Made by a program: the position numbers and the translations under genes
Notes under the pieces: model-generated
What the model was told of the DNA's origin: nothing
Database searches by the model: none
What the model saw: only the letters and a program-made list of their open reading frames with translations
From: an uncultured Acetatifactor sp.
GTDB lineage: Bacteria > Bacillota > Clostridia > Lachnospirales > Lachnospiraceae
Assembly (NCBI GenBank): GCA_910589035.1
Contig: CAJUSI010000025.1
Span: forward strand, 1-64,000
Direction of reading: 5' to 3'
Length of the DNA stretch: 64,000 bases
Shown here: positions 6,707-16,400 of the stretch, one piece after another
Numbering within the stretch: position 1 is the first letter of the stretch
Layout: each line of letters opens with the position of its first letter

Positions 6707-9370
6707 TCACATCCCCTGCGCCTCCAACACCTCCCGCACCGTCTGCTCCAGCACCGTCATGTCTATGGGCTTGGCCACATGGGCGTTCATTCCCGCCTCC
6801 AGCGCGTCACGGACGTCCTCGGCGAAGGCGTTGGCCGTCATGGCGATAATCGGAATGGTCCCGGCCAGCGGATGAGCCGAATTTCTGATGGCCCTGGCGG
6901 CGTCATAACCGTTCATCACCGGCATCTGTACATCCATCAGAATGATCTGATACTGTCCCGGAATGGATTTTTCAAACGCCTCCGTCACCAACCGTCCGTT
7001 TTCACAGATTTCACAGGAAGCCCCCGAAGCGCCCAGCAGTTCGCTGAGTATTTCCGAGTTGATCTCGTTGTCCTCCGCCACCAGGATATTCATTCCCTGG
7101 AGCACACTGCCCTCGTCGGAAGCCTCCCCGCTCTCCGTCTCTCCGCCTCCCGGGTTCAGCACGGAGTCCACCTTCTGGCGAAAGCTGGTGAGGAAGAAGG
7201 GCTTGGAAAGGAAAGCATCCACTCCCGCCTGCTTTGCCTCCTCCTCGATCTCCGGCCAGTCATAGCTGTTCAATATCAGAATGGGGCTGTTTTCCGTAAT
7301 TTCACGCCGAATGCATTGCGCCGTCTCCACCCCGTTCATTCCCGGCATCCTCCAGTCCAGAAGAACGATATGGTACGGCTTCCCTTCCTGCGCGGAATTC
7401 CTTATCCTTTCCACGGCCGTCCGGCCGTCCAGGGCATAATCCACCGTGACTCCCGTTCCTTCCATGGATATCTGCACATTCCGGCAGATTACCTCCTCAT
7501 CGTCCACTGCCAGGATCCTGGTAATGCCGTTCTTATTCCAGAAGCTCCGGTCGGCGGCCTGTTCACTGATGTGCAGATCCAGCTCCACCGTGAAGACGGA
7601 GCCCTTTCCCTTTTGGCTTGCCACCGCTATGCTTCCGCCCATGAGATCCAGCAGGTTCTTCGTGATCGCCATACCCAGGCCCGTCCCCTGTATCTTGTTA
7701 GTGACGCTGTCCTCCTCCCTGGTGAACGCGTGAAAGATTTTGCTCTGATATTCCTCGCTCATGCCGTAGCCGTTGTCCTCCACAACAAAGCGAAAACGGG
7801 CAATCTGTCCGGTGTACTGTGGCAGCTCCTGAACCGTCAGGCTCACCCTTCCTCCCTCCGGTGTATACTTTACCGCGTTGGACAGAAGGTTCAGCAGAAT
7901 CTGGTTCAGCCGCAGCTTATCCACCACCACATGCTCATGCTTCAGCTCCCTGCTGTATACCTCAAAGGTATGGTTCTTTGCCTTCATCTGGGGCCGGATG
8001 ATGGCGTCGATATTTCCGATCAGATCCACAATGCTCTCGTCCGACAGGTTCAGCGTAGTCTTGCCGGCCTCGATCTTGCTGATATCCAGAATATCGTTGA
8101 TCAGTCCCAGCAGGTGCTGTCCGGAGGCGGTGATCTTCTTCGTGTACTCCGTCACCTTCTCCGGATTATCCGCATCCCTGGCCAGAAGCGCGGCAAAGCC
8201 CACAATGGCGTTCATGGGCGTGCGGATGTCGTGGCTCATATTGGAGAGGAAGGAGCTCTTGGCCCGGTTCGCCTCCTCCGCAATCCGGAACGCCTGCTCC
8301 GCCGTCTCCTTGGAACGGGCCAGCATTGCGTTGGATTCCTCCAGCCGCCCGTTGAGTTCCTCCTGCCGGCGCAGATTTTCCTGCTCCTTCTGGAACAGCC
8401 GGGCGCTGCTGCGCTGTCTTGCAATGGACATCACCACCGCTATCAGCATGACCAGCAGAACCAGCCCCATGATCAGCAGCATCCGGATAACCGCCGATAC
8501 CATATTCACGGCGCCGGACGCCACGTAATCCGCCGGAATCAGGAACAGCACCAGCGTATCGTATTCTTCCAGAGCGGTAAGGCAGTAATAGTATTCCGTT
8601 CCGTTATATCTGAAATTCGTGCTGATGGTATTCTGCTCCTTTAAAGCCGCCCGGATATCGGGAAAGCCCTGCCCTTCCATCTCCTCCAGCACCTTGAGCA
8701 CATTATAGGCCTGAATGGTTTTGTCCTGATAGATATCGTCGTGCATGCGGGTGCCGTTGCTCTTCAGGATATAGGTCTCGTTCCGGCTGCCGTAGGCGGC
8801 GCTGTCGTAATATTCCGCCAATGCATGTACATCCTTCAGCAGTATCACATGGGTAAAGCTGATCCCTTCCGCCTCTGCCTGAAAAGGCCTGACAGCCTTC
8901 CGGACGAAAGCCCAATAGCTTCCCCGTCCGGACAGGCTGTCCGATATAAAGGTATACCTTTCCTCCCCTCCGGAAATCATCTGAATATCGGACCACACGC
9001 CGTGCTTTCCCCGGGCGTCATAGCAGTTCCCCTGGCTGTCCAGCAGCATCAGCTCTGAGCTGTAACTCTCCGCCTCCATCAGTTCCTCCATCCGGCGGAG
9101 ACATTCCGTCACATCCTCCAGGGTATCGAACTCCTGCTCTTCCAGGATATTGACCGCAATAGTCACATAATTCCAATGGGCATCCAGTGCATTTTCCAGA
9201 TTGACCTGTACCTGAGAAGTAATCTCGTTCAGCTGCGTGGTACGCTCCACAAAAATCTGCTCCTGCAGATATCCCGCAAAGTAAATTCCTCCCGCCAGCA
9301 GGAACAGCAGCATTCCTGCAGCGGAAAGAACCGGAAGTATAATATTATGTTTTTTCCTCTCCGTATTCAA
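6707..9370 (-). CDS. hybrid sensor histidine kinase with two receiver domains
   Basis: A transmembrane helix near residues 12-33 and another near 290-320 flank an extracellular sensor domain of Cache type. A HisKA domain (SHDIRTPMNAIVGF, the phospho-accepting His), an HATPase_c domain (NILLNLLSNAVKYTPEGG-type N box, GTGLGMAI G box) and two receiver domains (AVDDEE and VAEDNE acidic pockets) follow. There is no output domain, so signalling probably ends in a phosphorelay or protein contact. I prefer the TTG at 9370 with AAGGAGG upstream over the GTG at 9391. It lies 85 bases after the solute-binding lipoprotein gene, which probably supplies its extracellular ligand signal. Confidence 0.9.
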   Translation of the reverse strand: MNTERKKHNIILPVLSAAGMLLFLLAGGIYFAGYLQEQIFVERTTQLNEITSQVQVNLENALDAHWNYVTIAVNILEEQEFDTLEDVTECLRRMEELMEAESYSSELMLLDSQGNCYDARGKHGVWSDIQMISGGEERYTFISDSLSGRGSYWAFVRKAVRPFQAEAEGISFTHVILLKDVHALAEYYDSAAYGSRNETYILKSNGTRMHDDIYQDKTIQAYNVLKVLEEMEGQGFPDIRAALKEQNTISTNFRYNGTEYYYCLTALEEYDTLVLFLIPADYVASGAVNMVSAVIRMLLIMGLVLLVMLIAVVMSIARQRSSARLFQKEQENLRRQEELNGRLEESNAMLARSKETAEQAFRIAEEANRAKSSFLSNMSHDIRTPMNAIVGFAALLARDADNPEKVTEYTKKITASGQHLLGLINDILDISKIEAGKTTLNLSDESIVDLIGNIDAIIRPQMKAKNHTFEVYSRELKHEHVVVDKLRLNQILLNLLSNAVKYTPEGGRVSLTVQELPQYTGQIARFRFVVEDNGYGMSEEYQSKIFHAFTREEDSVTNKIQGTGLGMAITKNLLDLMGGSIAVASQKGKGSVFTVELDLHISEQAADRSFWNKNGITRILAVDDEEVICRNVQISMEGTGVTVDYALDGRTAVERIRNSAQEGKPYHIVLLDWRMPGMNGVETAQCIRREITENSPILILNSYDWPEIEEEAKQAGVDAFLSKPFFLTSFRQKVDSVLNPGGGETESGEASDEGSVLQGMNILVAEDNEINSEILSELLGASGASCEICENGRLVTEAFEKSIPGQYQIILMDVQMPVMNGYDAARAIRNSAHPLAGTIPIIAMTANAFAEDVRDALEAGMNAHVAKPIDMTVLEQTVREVLEAQGM

Positions 9371-9455
9371 ACCGTCCGCCTCCTTCCGCACAGTTCGTCC
9401 CGCTGTTCCCGTGTCGCCTGTCCGAAGTTGTTTCCAGAGATTCCCCTGTCCGAAG

Positions 9456-11243
9456 CTATTCCCAGGGGTTCCCCTCCGGGGACACCTTCTTCTGCTCCTC
9501 CAGCCATGTCCGAAGGAAATCTCTCAGGGAACCCGTGCATACTTCCGCCCCGTATTTCCCGGCGGTTTCTTCCGTATAGCCCTCCATGAAGAAGGCAATG
9601 GTATATATCGTATCGTCCTCCAGATCTGCGTCCCCTTTTGTCACAAGCATGTAGGGGAATGGATTTCCGTCTCCCGCGGCGTCAAAGCCCGCTTTCTCCA
9701 GTTCCCTGGCCTGGACGCCGGTCATCTTCATCAAGGCATATGCTCCGTCCACACCGGGGCATATGCCGGCGGCCACATCCACATTTATCCTGCCTTCATA
9801 GAGCTTTCCGGTCACACCGCCCCTCAGCTCCACGCCGCCTTCATGGAATTCACCTATGGGAACCATCACCGCGTCCGCTCCCACAGCGCTGCCCAGCGCC
9901 TTCCCCAGAAGCTTCGCCGTCTCCTCCAGGGTGAAATCTGCCGTACTTTCACAGAAATACAATTCTTCGGAACTGTCAAGCCAATGCTGCAGAAGCTCAT
10001 CCATCCGGGCAATGCATTTCTCCCCGTCCATGCCGTTTTCCCCCCGGAACCACTCCTTGTACGCCTGCCCCATGTCCGCCAGCACATACTCCCAGCCGGC
10101 ATAGGTCATCTGAAACGCCCTGCCCTCCTTCATGGCCGCGGCGGCATCGTAAATCAGAGAATCCTCGGGAGGGTTTGCGCTGTTCAGCGCACTTATGACG
10201 CAGGGTGCGCTCTCGGAGCTGAAGGCTGCCTGCCCCTCCGGCGAGCAGAGCAGACTCATAATCTTTATGGCGTTCTCCAGCTTCTCCTCATTCCCCGGTT
10301 CGGTAAGCCTGCTGCTGATACCGAAATAGAAGGCCGGGCTGTACATGTAGACATTCTTGCTGCCGTCCCGGCTGATAAAAGGCATCATGCCCAGCTTATC
10401 CCCCGTATCTGGCAGCTCTGTGATATTGACAGTCTGCACCATGGTACAGAATACGGCCCTGCGGTTTCCCAGCCAGTCCAGAAGTATCTGGGGGTTGTTG
10501 CGGTCCTCCGGATCCGTATGGAACATGCCTATGTCCATATACCTGCCCACATACTCCATGGTCTCCTCCCACCTGCCCTCTGCCGCGGCGTTTCCGGCCA
10601 GGAAGTCCTGCTCCCATTTCACCCCCTCCGGCGTGGTAAGCCAGTCCGTCTTTGCCAGATTGAACACCGTGGAAAAAGGCCCTCCGGTGAGCTGCGTCCC
10701 CACCACTCCCGGAATCAGCCCCGCCTCCCGGATCTCCCCGCAGAGCGACTCCAGTTCCGCGAAATCGGAGGGCACCTCCCAATGATGCTCCTCCATCAGG
10801 GTCTTATTATAATATATACCATACATGGAATTTCCCGCGGGAAGAAGATAGATTCCCCCGTCTATGGACACCTGGTCCAGAATCGAAGTGGAGAGATCGT
10901 TGACAAAGGGATATCCCGACAGATCCGCCAGGCGTTCCTTGGCCAGCTCTCCGTCCAGAATCTGGGAGGTAATGAAGATATCGGGAATATCGTCCGCCCG
11001 CATCTGCGCCCAACTGTATCCGGTGGCGTTTCCTCCCATATAAGAATTAAATTCAAGCTCAATCTCAGGGTATGTCTCCTCCAGAAGCTCCAGGAAACCG
11101 GCATACCTGCCACAGCCTCCCCAGGTGCCCCAGGTAAGCGCATCGCTGTTCTCCCGGGAACTGCCGCCCGAAAACGCACAGCCGGACAGCAGCAGAGCCG
11201 CCGCGGCTAGGACAGACAGAGGGCGCATCCGTTTTATGATCAT
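9456..11243 (-). CDS. solute-binding lipoprotein fused to 5'-nucleotidase C-terminal-like domain
   Basis: The signal peptide ends in lipobox LSGC near residue 20. Residues 30-440 form an extracellular solute-binding protein family 1 domain (DIPDIFITSQ, YGIYYNKTLMEEHHWEVP, sugar-binder style). From about 450 to the end the sequence resembles the C-terminal domain of 5'-nucleotidases (LGKALGSAVGADAVMV, MTGVQARELEKAGF, DDTIYTIAFF). The fusion is unusual. With no ABC permeases nearby and a sensor kinase directly downstream, it probably acts as a ligand receptor for that kinase. The ATG at 11243 fits the signal peptide; the frame is open for 73 codons upstream but those codons cover DNA repeats. 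Confidence 0.8.
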   Translation of the reverse strand: MIIKRMRPLSVLAAAALLLSGCAFSGGSSRENSDALTWGTWGGCGRYAGFLELLEETYPEIELEFNSYMGGNATGYSWAQMRADDIPDIFITSQILDGELAKERLADLSGYPFVNDLSTSILDQVSIDGGIYLLPAGNSMYGIYYNKTLMEEHHWEVPSDFAELESLCGEIREAGLIPGVVGTQLTGGPFSTVFNLAKTDWLTTPEGVKWEQDFLAGNAAAEGRWEETMEYVGRYMDIGMFHTDPEDRNNPQILLDWLGNRRAVFCTMVQTVNITELPDTGDKLGMMPFISRDGSKNVYMYSPAFYFGISSRLTEPGNEEKLENAIKIMSLLCSPEGQAAFSSESAPCVISALNSANPPEDSLIYDAAAAMKEGRAFQMTYAGWEYVLADMGQAYKEWFRGENGMDGEKCIARMDELLQHWLDSSEELYFCESTADFTLEETAKLLGKALGSAVGADAVMVPIGEFHEGGVELRGGVTGKLYEGRINVDVAAGICPGVDGAYALMKMTGVQARELEKAGFDAAGDGNPFPYMLVTKGDADLEDDTIYTIAFFMEGYTEETAGKYGAEVCTGSLRDFLRTWLEEQKKVSPEGNPWE

Positions 11244-11298
11244 ATCTCCCGATCTCCTTTCCCATACGACGATTACAAAATGTGGCTGCAGCGCAATG

Positions 11299-11437
11299 CC
11301 GTCTGCGGCACATAGGGACCCACACCACAAAAGAGCCTGCGGTACAAAAGGACCTTCAACACAAAGAGGTCCGCAGCACAAAAAATGCCTGCGGCACAAA
11401 GCCGTCTGCAACACAAAGGGGCCTGCGACACCTGCCG
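11299..11437. repeat. 17-bp degenerate tandem repeats in leader of solute-binding gene
   Basis: About eight units of 17-18 bp resemble CCTGCGGCACAAAGNGG on the plus strand, for example at 11335-11352, 11387-11403 and 11404-11420. They lie between the promoter at 11635-11663 and the ATG at 11243, so they are in the untranslated leader. Their role is unknown; they could be a variable-length spacer or bind RNA or protein. Confidence 0.6.
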
Positions 11438-11634
11438 GTTCCAGGTCCGCCTGGGGGCGCACTTTCCCGTGAGGAATTAGAGTGTGAAAGTTTCATTCCA
11501 TATACAGTATTGTCTTATGACAGGGAAGACCTTTGACACCCTGATCCTGCGGAATAAAAGAAAGACCGCCGCCGGACGGACCCGGCGCGGCAAGACGCCG
11601 GAGGGGCTGCAGGCATCGTCTGCAGTATGGTAAT

Positions 11635-11663
11635 ATTTTACATACGCGGAGCGGAAAAGTCAA
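11635..11663 (-). promoter_or_regulatory. sigma-A type promoter for the lipoprotein/kinase operon
   Basis: Read on the minus strand, TTGACT (11658-11663) and TAAAAT (11635-11640) are separated by exactly 17 bp. The next minus-strand gene is the solute-binding lipoprotein, about 390 bases downstream, giving a long leader. The leader contains a GC-rich hairpin near 11582-11602 and the 17-bp repeats. The rest of the 11438-11832 gap holds no convincing gene. Confidence 0.6.
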
Positions 11664-11832
11664 GCCATCCCCTGGTGCAATGTCACGGGCAAGGTCCGGC
11701 ATTGCCGCAGCCGCGGGGAGCTTTCCAGCATTTTCCGTTATCTGGTATATGATATGTTTCGTATGCCAAAAGTTGCTTTGGCGGGAGTCGCCGGCGGGCA
11801 GATCATGATATTCTCAGCCTTTGGGCGCTGCT

Positions 11833-12213
11833 TTAAAAGGCGTTTTTTCCGATATTTTTCTCCTTCCACCCCTTCTTTATGCCGTACAGGCGGACATTTT
11901 CCGCGTACTGCTCCATCTCCATTCTGATGCCGTTCTCATCCACTGTGACGGTGGCAATATTGTATCGGTCCGCGTCATAGGCTTTTGACTGCCTGATGAT
12001 CTCCGCAATCTCCTGAAAGGTATTCTCCAGCAGATTGCCGTCGAGCAGGCCCTCTTCCTCCAGCGCATGGCATTGTATTGCGCGGCCCTCGAAAAAAGTG
12101 TAGAAAAAGAGCTCATGGGTGTTCCGGCCCACCGCTGCGAATAATATTGTCTTTTCACTGTCTGCGGGGAGGATTCCCCTCATTCTGTCATAAATCATTG
12201 TCTCTGTTTTCAT
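11833..12213 (-). CDS. YezG/DUF600-like immunity protein
   Basis: The 126-residue acidic protein has a hydrophobic beta core (TILFAAVGRNTHELFFYTFF) and ends in VRLYGIKKGWKEKNIG, like the C-terminal W-x-x-K tail of YezG-family (DUF600) immunity proteins. YezG neutralises the nuclease toxin YeeF in Bacillus, and YeeF carries the same kind of nuclease domain as the toxin gene directly upstream here. It follows that gene by 33 bases with a GGGGG binding site. It is the last gene of the operon that starts with the WYL regulator. Family assignment moderate, role strongly supported by context. Confidence 0.6.
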   Translation of the reverse strand: MKTETMIYDRMRGILPADSEKTILFAAVGRNTHELFFYTFFEGRAIQCHALEEEGLLDGNLLENTFQEIAEIIRQSKAYDADRYNIATVTVDENGIRMEMEQYAENVRLYGIKKGWKEKNIGKNAF

Positions 12214-12246
12214 GTTTATACCCCCTGCGCGCTTTGGCGCGCGTAC

Positions 12247-13437
12247 TTACTCCCTGCCTGGCTGATATACTTTCTCCGTCTTCTCCCCCGTGGATTCGTC
12301 CAGCAGTCTCACTGTGACTCTGGTGGGATTTCCGTTCTCGTCATATTCTGTCTTCACGGAGGTTATGGTTATCTCTCTGCCGTCCGCCCTGGCGTCCGCA
12401 ATTTCCTCTCTCAGGCTTTCGCAGTCTCTGTTGTCCAGCTTCTGATCCAGGGAGTCCATGAGCTTTGTGGAATTCTCTTTGTTGTCGAACACCACCTCTG
12501 TCTTTTTGCCGTCTATGGTATATTCTACGCGGATCCGTGAAGGTCTCCCGGAGTCGTCGTCATATTCCACCTCCACATGCATGGTGACTTCTTTTCCCTC
12601 CCCCAGGGCCTTGTTGATCTCGTTTTCCATCTTTTTGTAATCGCCCCTGTTGAGAGTCCGTCTCATGGGAATCAGGTTCTCGATACCTTCGCTTCCTCCC
12701 AGCACTCTGGCGAGGATGTGGCCGCCATCGTCGTCCTCCTGTCTGTCTTCCCCTCCGGCTTCTCTCTGCTCTTTCAGGTCCCTGGAGCCTTCGGGGCTGG
12801 ATTCCGGACTGGCATCGCAGCTTATAATTCTGCCCTTGCCATCCGTCGTATAGGTGGTTCCGTTTATGGTATATCTGCAATCCGGGAGCAGTCGGCCGTC
12901 TCTCTTGTATATATTTCCGTTATCGTCCCTCTCGCAGTTATCCTCGGCTTCCCTGTCCGGCTCCTCTCCCCTGGCATTTTCCCCTTCCGCAGGCGACTTC
13001 TCATCCCGCCCTTCCGGGGCTTTCCCCTCAACGGATGATTTCCTATCCTCCGCGTCCGGGCTTTCCCCTTCCGCAGGCGACTTCTCATCCCGCCCTTCCG
13101 GGGCTTTCCCCTCGACGGACGATTTCTTGTCCTCCGCGTCCGGGCTTTCCCCCTCAGCGGGTTTCTCAAAGAAATCTCCCTCCCCAAAGAGCATCTCCAG
13201 CTTGTTCTTCCTCTCCTCCGGACTCAGTCTGCCCGGGCCGGGGGAGATTTCTCCCGTCTGTTCGGGGGAGAATTGTCTTCCCGCCCCGGCGTCTCCTCTG
13301 GCGATATCGTCTCCCATCAGTCTGTCGTATTTTTCCAGCTTTTCCGGGTCGAGGGATACTTCTTCTCTCCCCTCTGCCCCGCCTTTTTCATATGTCTGGG
13401 ATGTCTCCGCCCGTTCCAGCATACCCTTCCAATCCAT
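12247..13437 (-). CDS. DNA/RNA non-specific endonuclease toxin (Endonuclease_NS_2 type)
   Basis: Residues 1-95 are a charged N-terminal region without signal peptide or LXG domain. Residues 95-155 are a Pro/Glu/Lys-rich linker made of two 30-residue repeats. The nuclease domain starts near 170 (CRYTINGTTYTTDGKGRI) and has the signature DDDGGHILARVLGG (the catalytic His lies in GGH), NLIPM, NRGDYKKMEN, and SGRPSRIRVEY. An extra copy of the last beta unit (EYDENGNPTRVTVRLLDE) extends the C-terminus. It should cut nucleic acid in target or own cells. It is flanked by a HerA-type ATPase upstream and its likely YezG-like immunity protein downstream. Confidence 0.8.
   Translation of the reverse strand: MDWKGMLERAETSQTYEKGGAEGREEVSLDPEKLEKYDRLMGDDIARGDAGAGRQFSPEQTGEISPGPGRLSPEERKNKLEMLFGEGDFFEKPAEGESPDAEDKKSSVEGKAPEGRDEKSPAEGESPDAEDRKSSVEGKAPEGRDEKSPAEGENARGEEPDREAEDNCERDDNGNIYKRDGRLLPDCRYTINGTTYTTDGKGRIISCDASPESSPEGSRDLKEQREAGGEDRQEDDDGGHILARVLGGSEGIENLIPMRRTLNRGDYKKMENEINKALGEGKEVTMHVEVEYDDDSGRPSRIRVEYTIDGKKTEVVFDNKENSTKLMDSLDQKLDNRDCESLREEIADARADGREITITSVKTEYDENGNPTRVTVRLLDESTGEKTEKVYQPGRE
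12980..13160. repeat. 90-bp tandem repeat encoding toxin linker
   Basis: Two nearly identical copies of about 90 bp, plus a partial third, encode the linker EGKAPEGRDEKSPAEGESPD within the nuclease toxin gene. The unit keeps the reading frame, so copy number changes would alter linker length without disrupting the toxin. Confidence 0.7.
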
Positions 13438-13446
13438 ATGGCCTCC

Positions 13447-16400
13447 TTATATGTAATCTATCAGTCTCCCGCACAGCTCCTCCGAGCTCCCGCCTTCCAT
13501 CCGGCTTCTCTCCATCGCCAGGGAAACGATGATTTTCCGCTGGTCGTTCTCCCGCAGCATGGTGATCTCCGGCACCAGCGCCTCCCGGACACGGGCGTAC
13601 CAGTCCTCTATGCGCTCTTCCGTCCCCCGGGCGTGCCGGAAGGCCGTCTCCGCGTTAAACATTCCGTACAGGGCCTTTGCCCTCAGATTCTGGAGTTCCT
13701 CCGCATCCCTGGATTTCATGTATTGCAGGAAAGCGATCCTGGCCTCAGACGGCATGGGGAGTCGGTAGATTCCCTCTGCCAGGCCTTCTATATATTTGTC
13801 GTCCAGCTCCTGTCTCTTCTGCGGGGGCAGGAGGAGATATTCCAGGAATCTGTTCCGGTCCGCCGTGCTGCCGTCCCTCTTTTTTCCGTCATATTCATAT
13901 GGGGGAAATGTCCGGAATCCGGCGTCGATGCGGCAAAGCACCGGCTCCTCCCAGTTATTCTGGTATACGGCGGCCACGAAGGCTTTCAGCCGGGACAGCT
14001 CCAGTATCTGTTCCTCGTTCAGTCCCGCGGCCCTGCCCACAAGCTCTCTGTCCTCCAGGTCCGGGAGCCCCAGGATGATTTTCGTGTTGGTATTGCGGAT
14101 GGCGGCCAGGTCCATCAGGCCGGGAGCCTGGTCGGCAATCAGGAAGCCCTCCCCGTAGGTGCGCATCTCCGCGATGGAATTGGCCAGCATTTCCACGGAT
14201 TTGCCCTGCATGCCGGCGCCCTCGGACTGCTCCCCGGAGGTGCGTTTCAGGATGTGGTGGGCCTCCTCCAGCACGGTCACATGTCTCAGGGGCGCGTTTC
14301 CCCTCACCGCCCGGGCCATGCGGTGCTCCTGGAGTTTCATCACGAGCAGTCCCATAATGAGGGCCCTGGTCTCTGCGGAGCCGGTTCTGCTCAGATCCAC
14401 AATCACGTTGCTGTCAAAGAGTTCCTCCGGCGACAGCTCGTCCGGGGTGAATATCTGCCGGTACAGACCGTTTGTGAGGGATTTCAGCCGGGTGCACAGG
14501 GCCCCCTTGTAGTCTCCCTTGCTGTCCGAGGAGTATTCCGATTCGTTCATGACCTCCCGGATTCGGGAGAGCACGTCCTGGAAGGTGGGAAAGAGCGGTC
14601 TTCCCTCCCGGTCCCGGTATCTGCATTCCGAGATTTCCAGATTCCATCCGGCCGTCTCGTAGGATCTCTCCACGGCGTCCTTGAGCACCGCCGGCATGGC
14701 CGCGTACATGGGCCAGCAGACGTTGAAGATTTCGATGAGTCTGTCGATATGCTCCAGCACATGGATGTCCTCCGGAAAGCTAAAGGGGTTCATCCGCAGC
14801 AGCGGCGTCTTCCTGTCGTTGGTTCCGTATACGTTCACGTCCGGATAGCTCCCGAACCGGTCCTTGTATTCTCCCTTGGCCGGCTCAATCACCAGAAATC
14901 GGATTTTGTCCCGGGTTCCTTTCACGTCTGTCCGCATCAGCTGATCCAGCATGGCATACACGGTGGTGGATTTTCCCTTGCCGGTGGAGCCGGTGATAAA
15001 GGTGTGCATAGACAGGCTTTCCAGATCCAGTCGCACTTTGCGCTCTCCTCCGTCCCCGGCTTCCTCCCTGCCCATGTGGTACAGGTTTCCCAGCGTCAGG
15101 GTCTCCCCGGCGCTGTCCGGGATGTTCCGGCCGAAGGAGGCCATGGGGATCACCGGAATGCCGGCCAGGGATTTCTTGGGAAGTCCCATCTGGATGGCGA
15201 GTTCACTGCCGCTCACGGGCAGGGCCGGGGTCACGCAGATCCCGGCCTGTCCGTCCTGGCGGAATCTGGGGTGGACCAGGGAGGTCATATAGCGGGCCAG
15301 GATCCGCGTGTCCTCCGGGCGGAACCAGGAATTGATATGGGCGGACTGTGCGGCGGAATTGCGCCCCCGCATCAGGGCGCTGTAATTGCCGGCCACCGCG
15401 AGAGCGGTTTCTCTGTCCTGGGCGATCACGTACGCCGCGCAGTCGAAGGCGCCGAAGCTCCTGCATTCGTCCAGGCGCTCCAGGTTCCTGTCTATCTGGT
15501 CCAGAAGGGCTTTTATCGTCCGGTTTTCGTAGTTCAGCTGGAGGCTTTTACCGGTGGTGCCGGAGGCGGATTCCGTGCGGGTCTGAGATCTGCTGCTCTG
15601 GTTCGACCGGGTGGTGGAGTCCGTCCTTCCCGATGTGTCGGATACGCTGCTGTTTCTGCCGGAGTTTACACTCACTCCCACCCCGGTCCCTAAAATCTTC
15701 AGAGCCGCGTTTGCGCTGGCGCCGAAGGATTTTCCCTTTGACCGCGTCCGGCTCTGGGTCATGGCAATGCCCTGAGAGATGCCCTCGGAAATCCCCTCCG
15801 TCCTGGCGTCGGACAGGGAGAGGGTGTCGCTCTCGTTGAATGTGAGGGAGCTGCGGGCAAAGACGGACAACTGTGTGTGGAGTATTTCGTATCCCTGCTT
15901 CATGGTCTGAAGCCGCGGGGTGTCCATGGGGTCCGCCAGCATCACAATGGTGTAGGCCCGGCCTTTCAGGGAGTCCGCCAGGTTCTCGATTCCCTGGACG
16001 TAGCTTTCCACGCTTCTGTCATCCCTGTCCCGGAAGGAGGCGATTCCGGACACTGCCGCGCAGCAGTTCCCGCCCGGGGACAGGCACTGCTCCCGGAGGG
16101 AGGCGATTTCTTCCTTCGACAGCTCTTCCAGGCCGGAGCCTGTAAGGTTGCCGGACAGGGCGCCCCGAAAGGCCGCTCCGTCGGCCTCTCTTCTCCTGGC
16201 GTCCGCGTCTTTTGCCTCTCTGGCGTTCCTGGACAGGATGCCGAAGTAGAAGCGGATTTCCGATCCGTCGCTGCGGAGGATGGTGGCGATGCTGCAGTCC
16301 ATGGCAGACGCCACGTTCACGACGGTGGTCAATTTGTCCAGAAAGCTTTCCTTCCGGTCGATGACAAGCCTGGTGAGTCTGTAGAATCTTCCGCACTCCG

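Noticed and set aside
6779..8644. Long plus-strand ORF opposite the hybrid kinase
   Set aside because: It mirrors the codons of a clear histidine kinase on the other strand and shows no family features.
11244..11462. 73-codon upstream extension of the solute-binding protein
   Set aside because: It translates the 17-bp repeats, precedes the signal peptide and has no binding site; the ATG at 11243 fits better.
11493..11702. 69-codon minus-strand ORF in the lipoprotein leader
   Set aside because: It covers the promoter and a GC-rich hairpin, and lacks a convincing binding site.
13273..15693. 806-codon plus-strand ORF opposite the HerA-type ATPase and toxin
   Set aside because: GC-rich antisense of well-supported genes; no recognisable domains.
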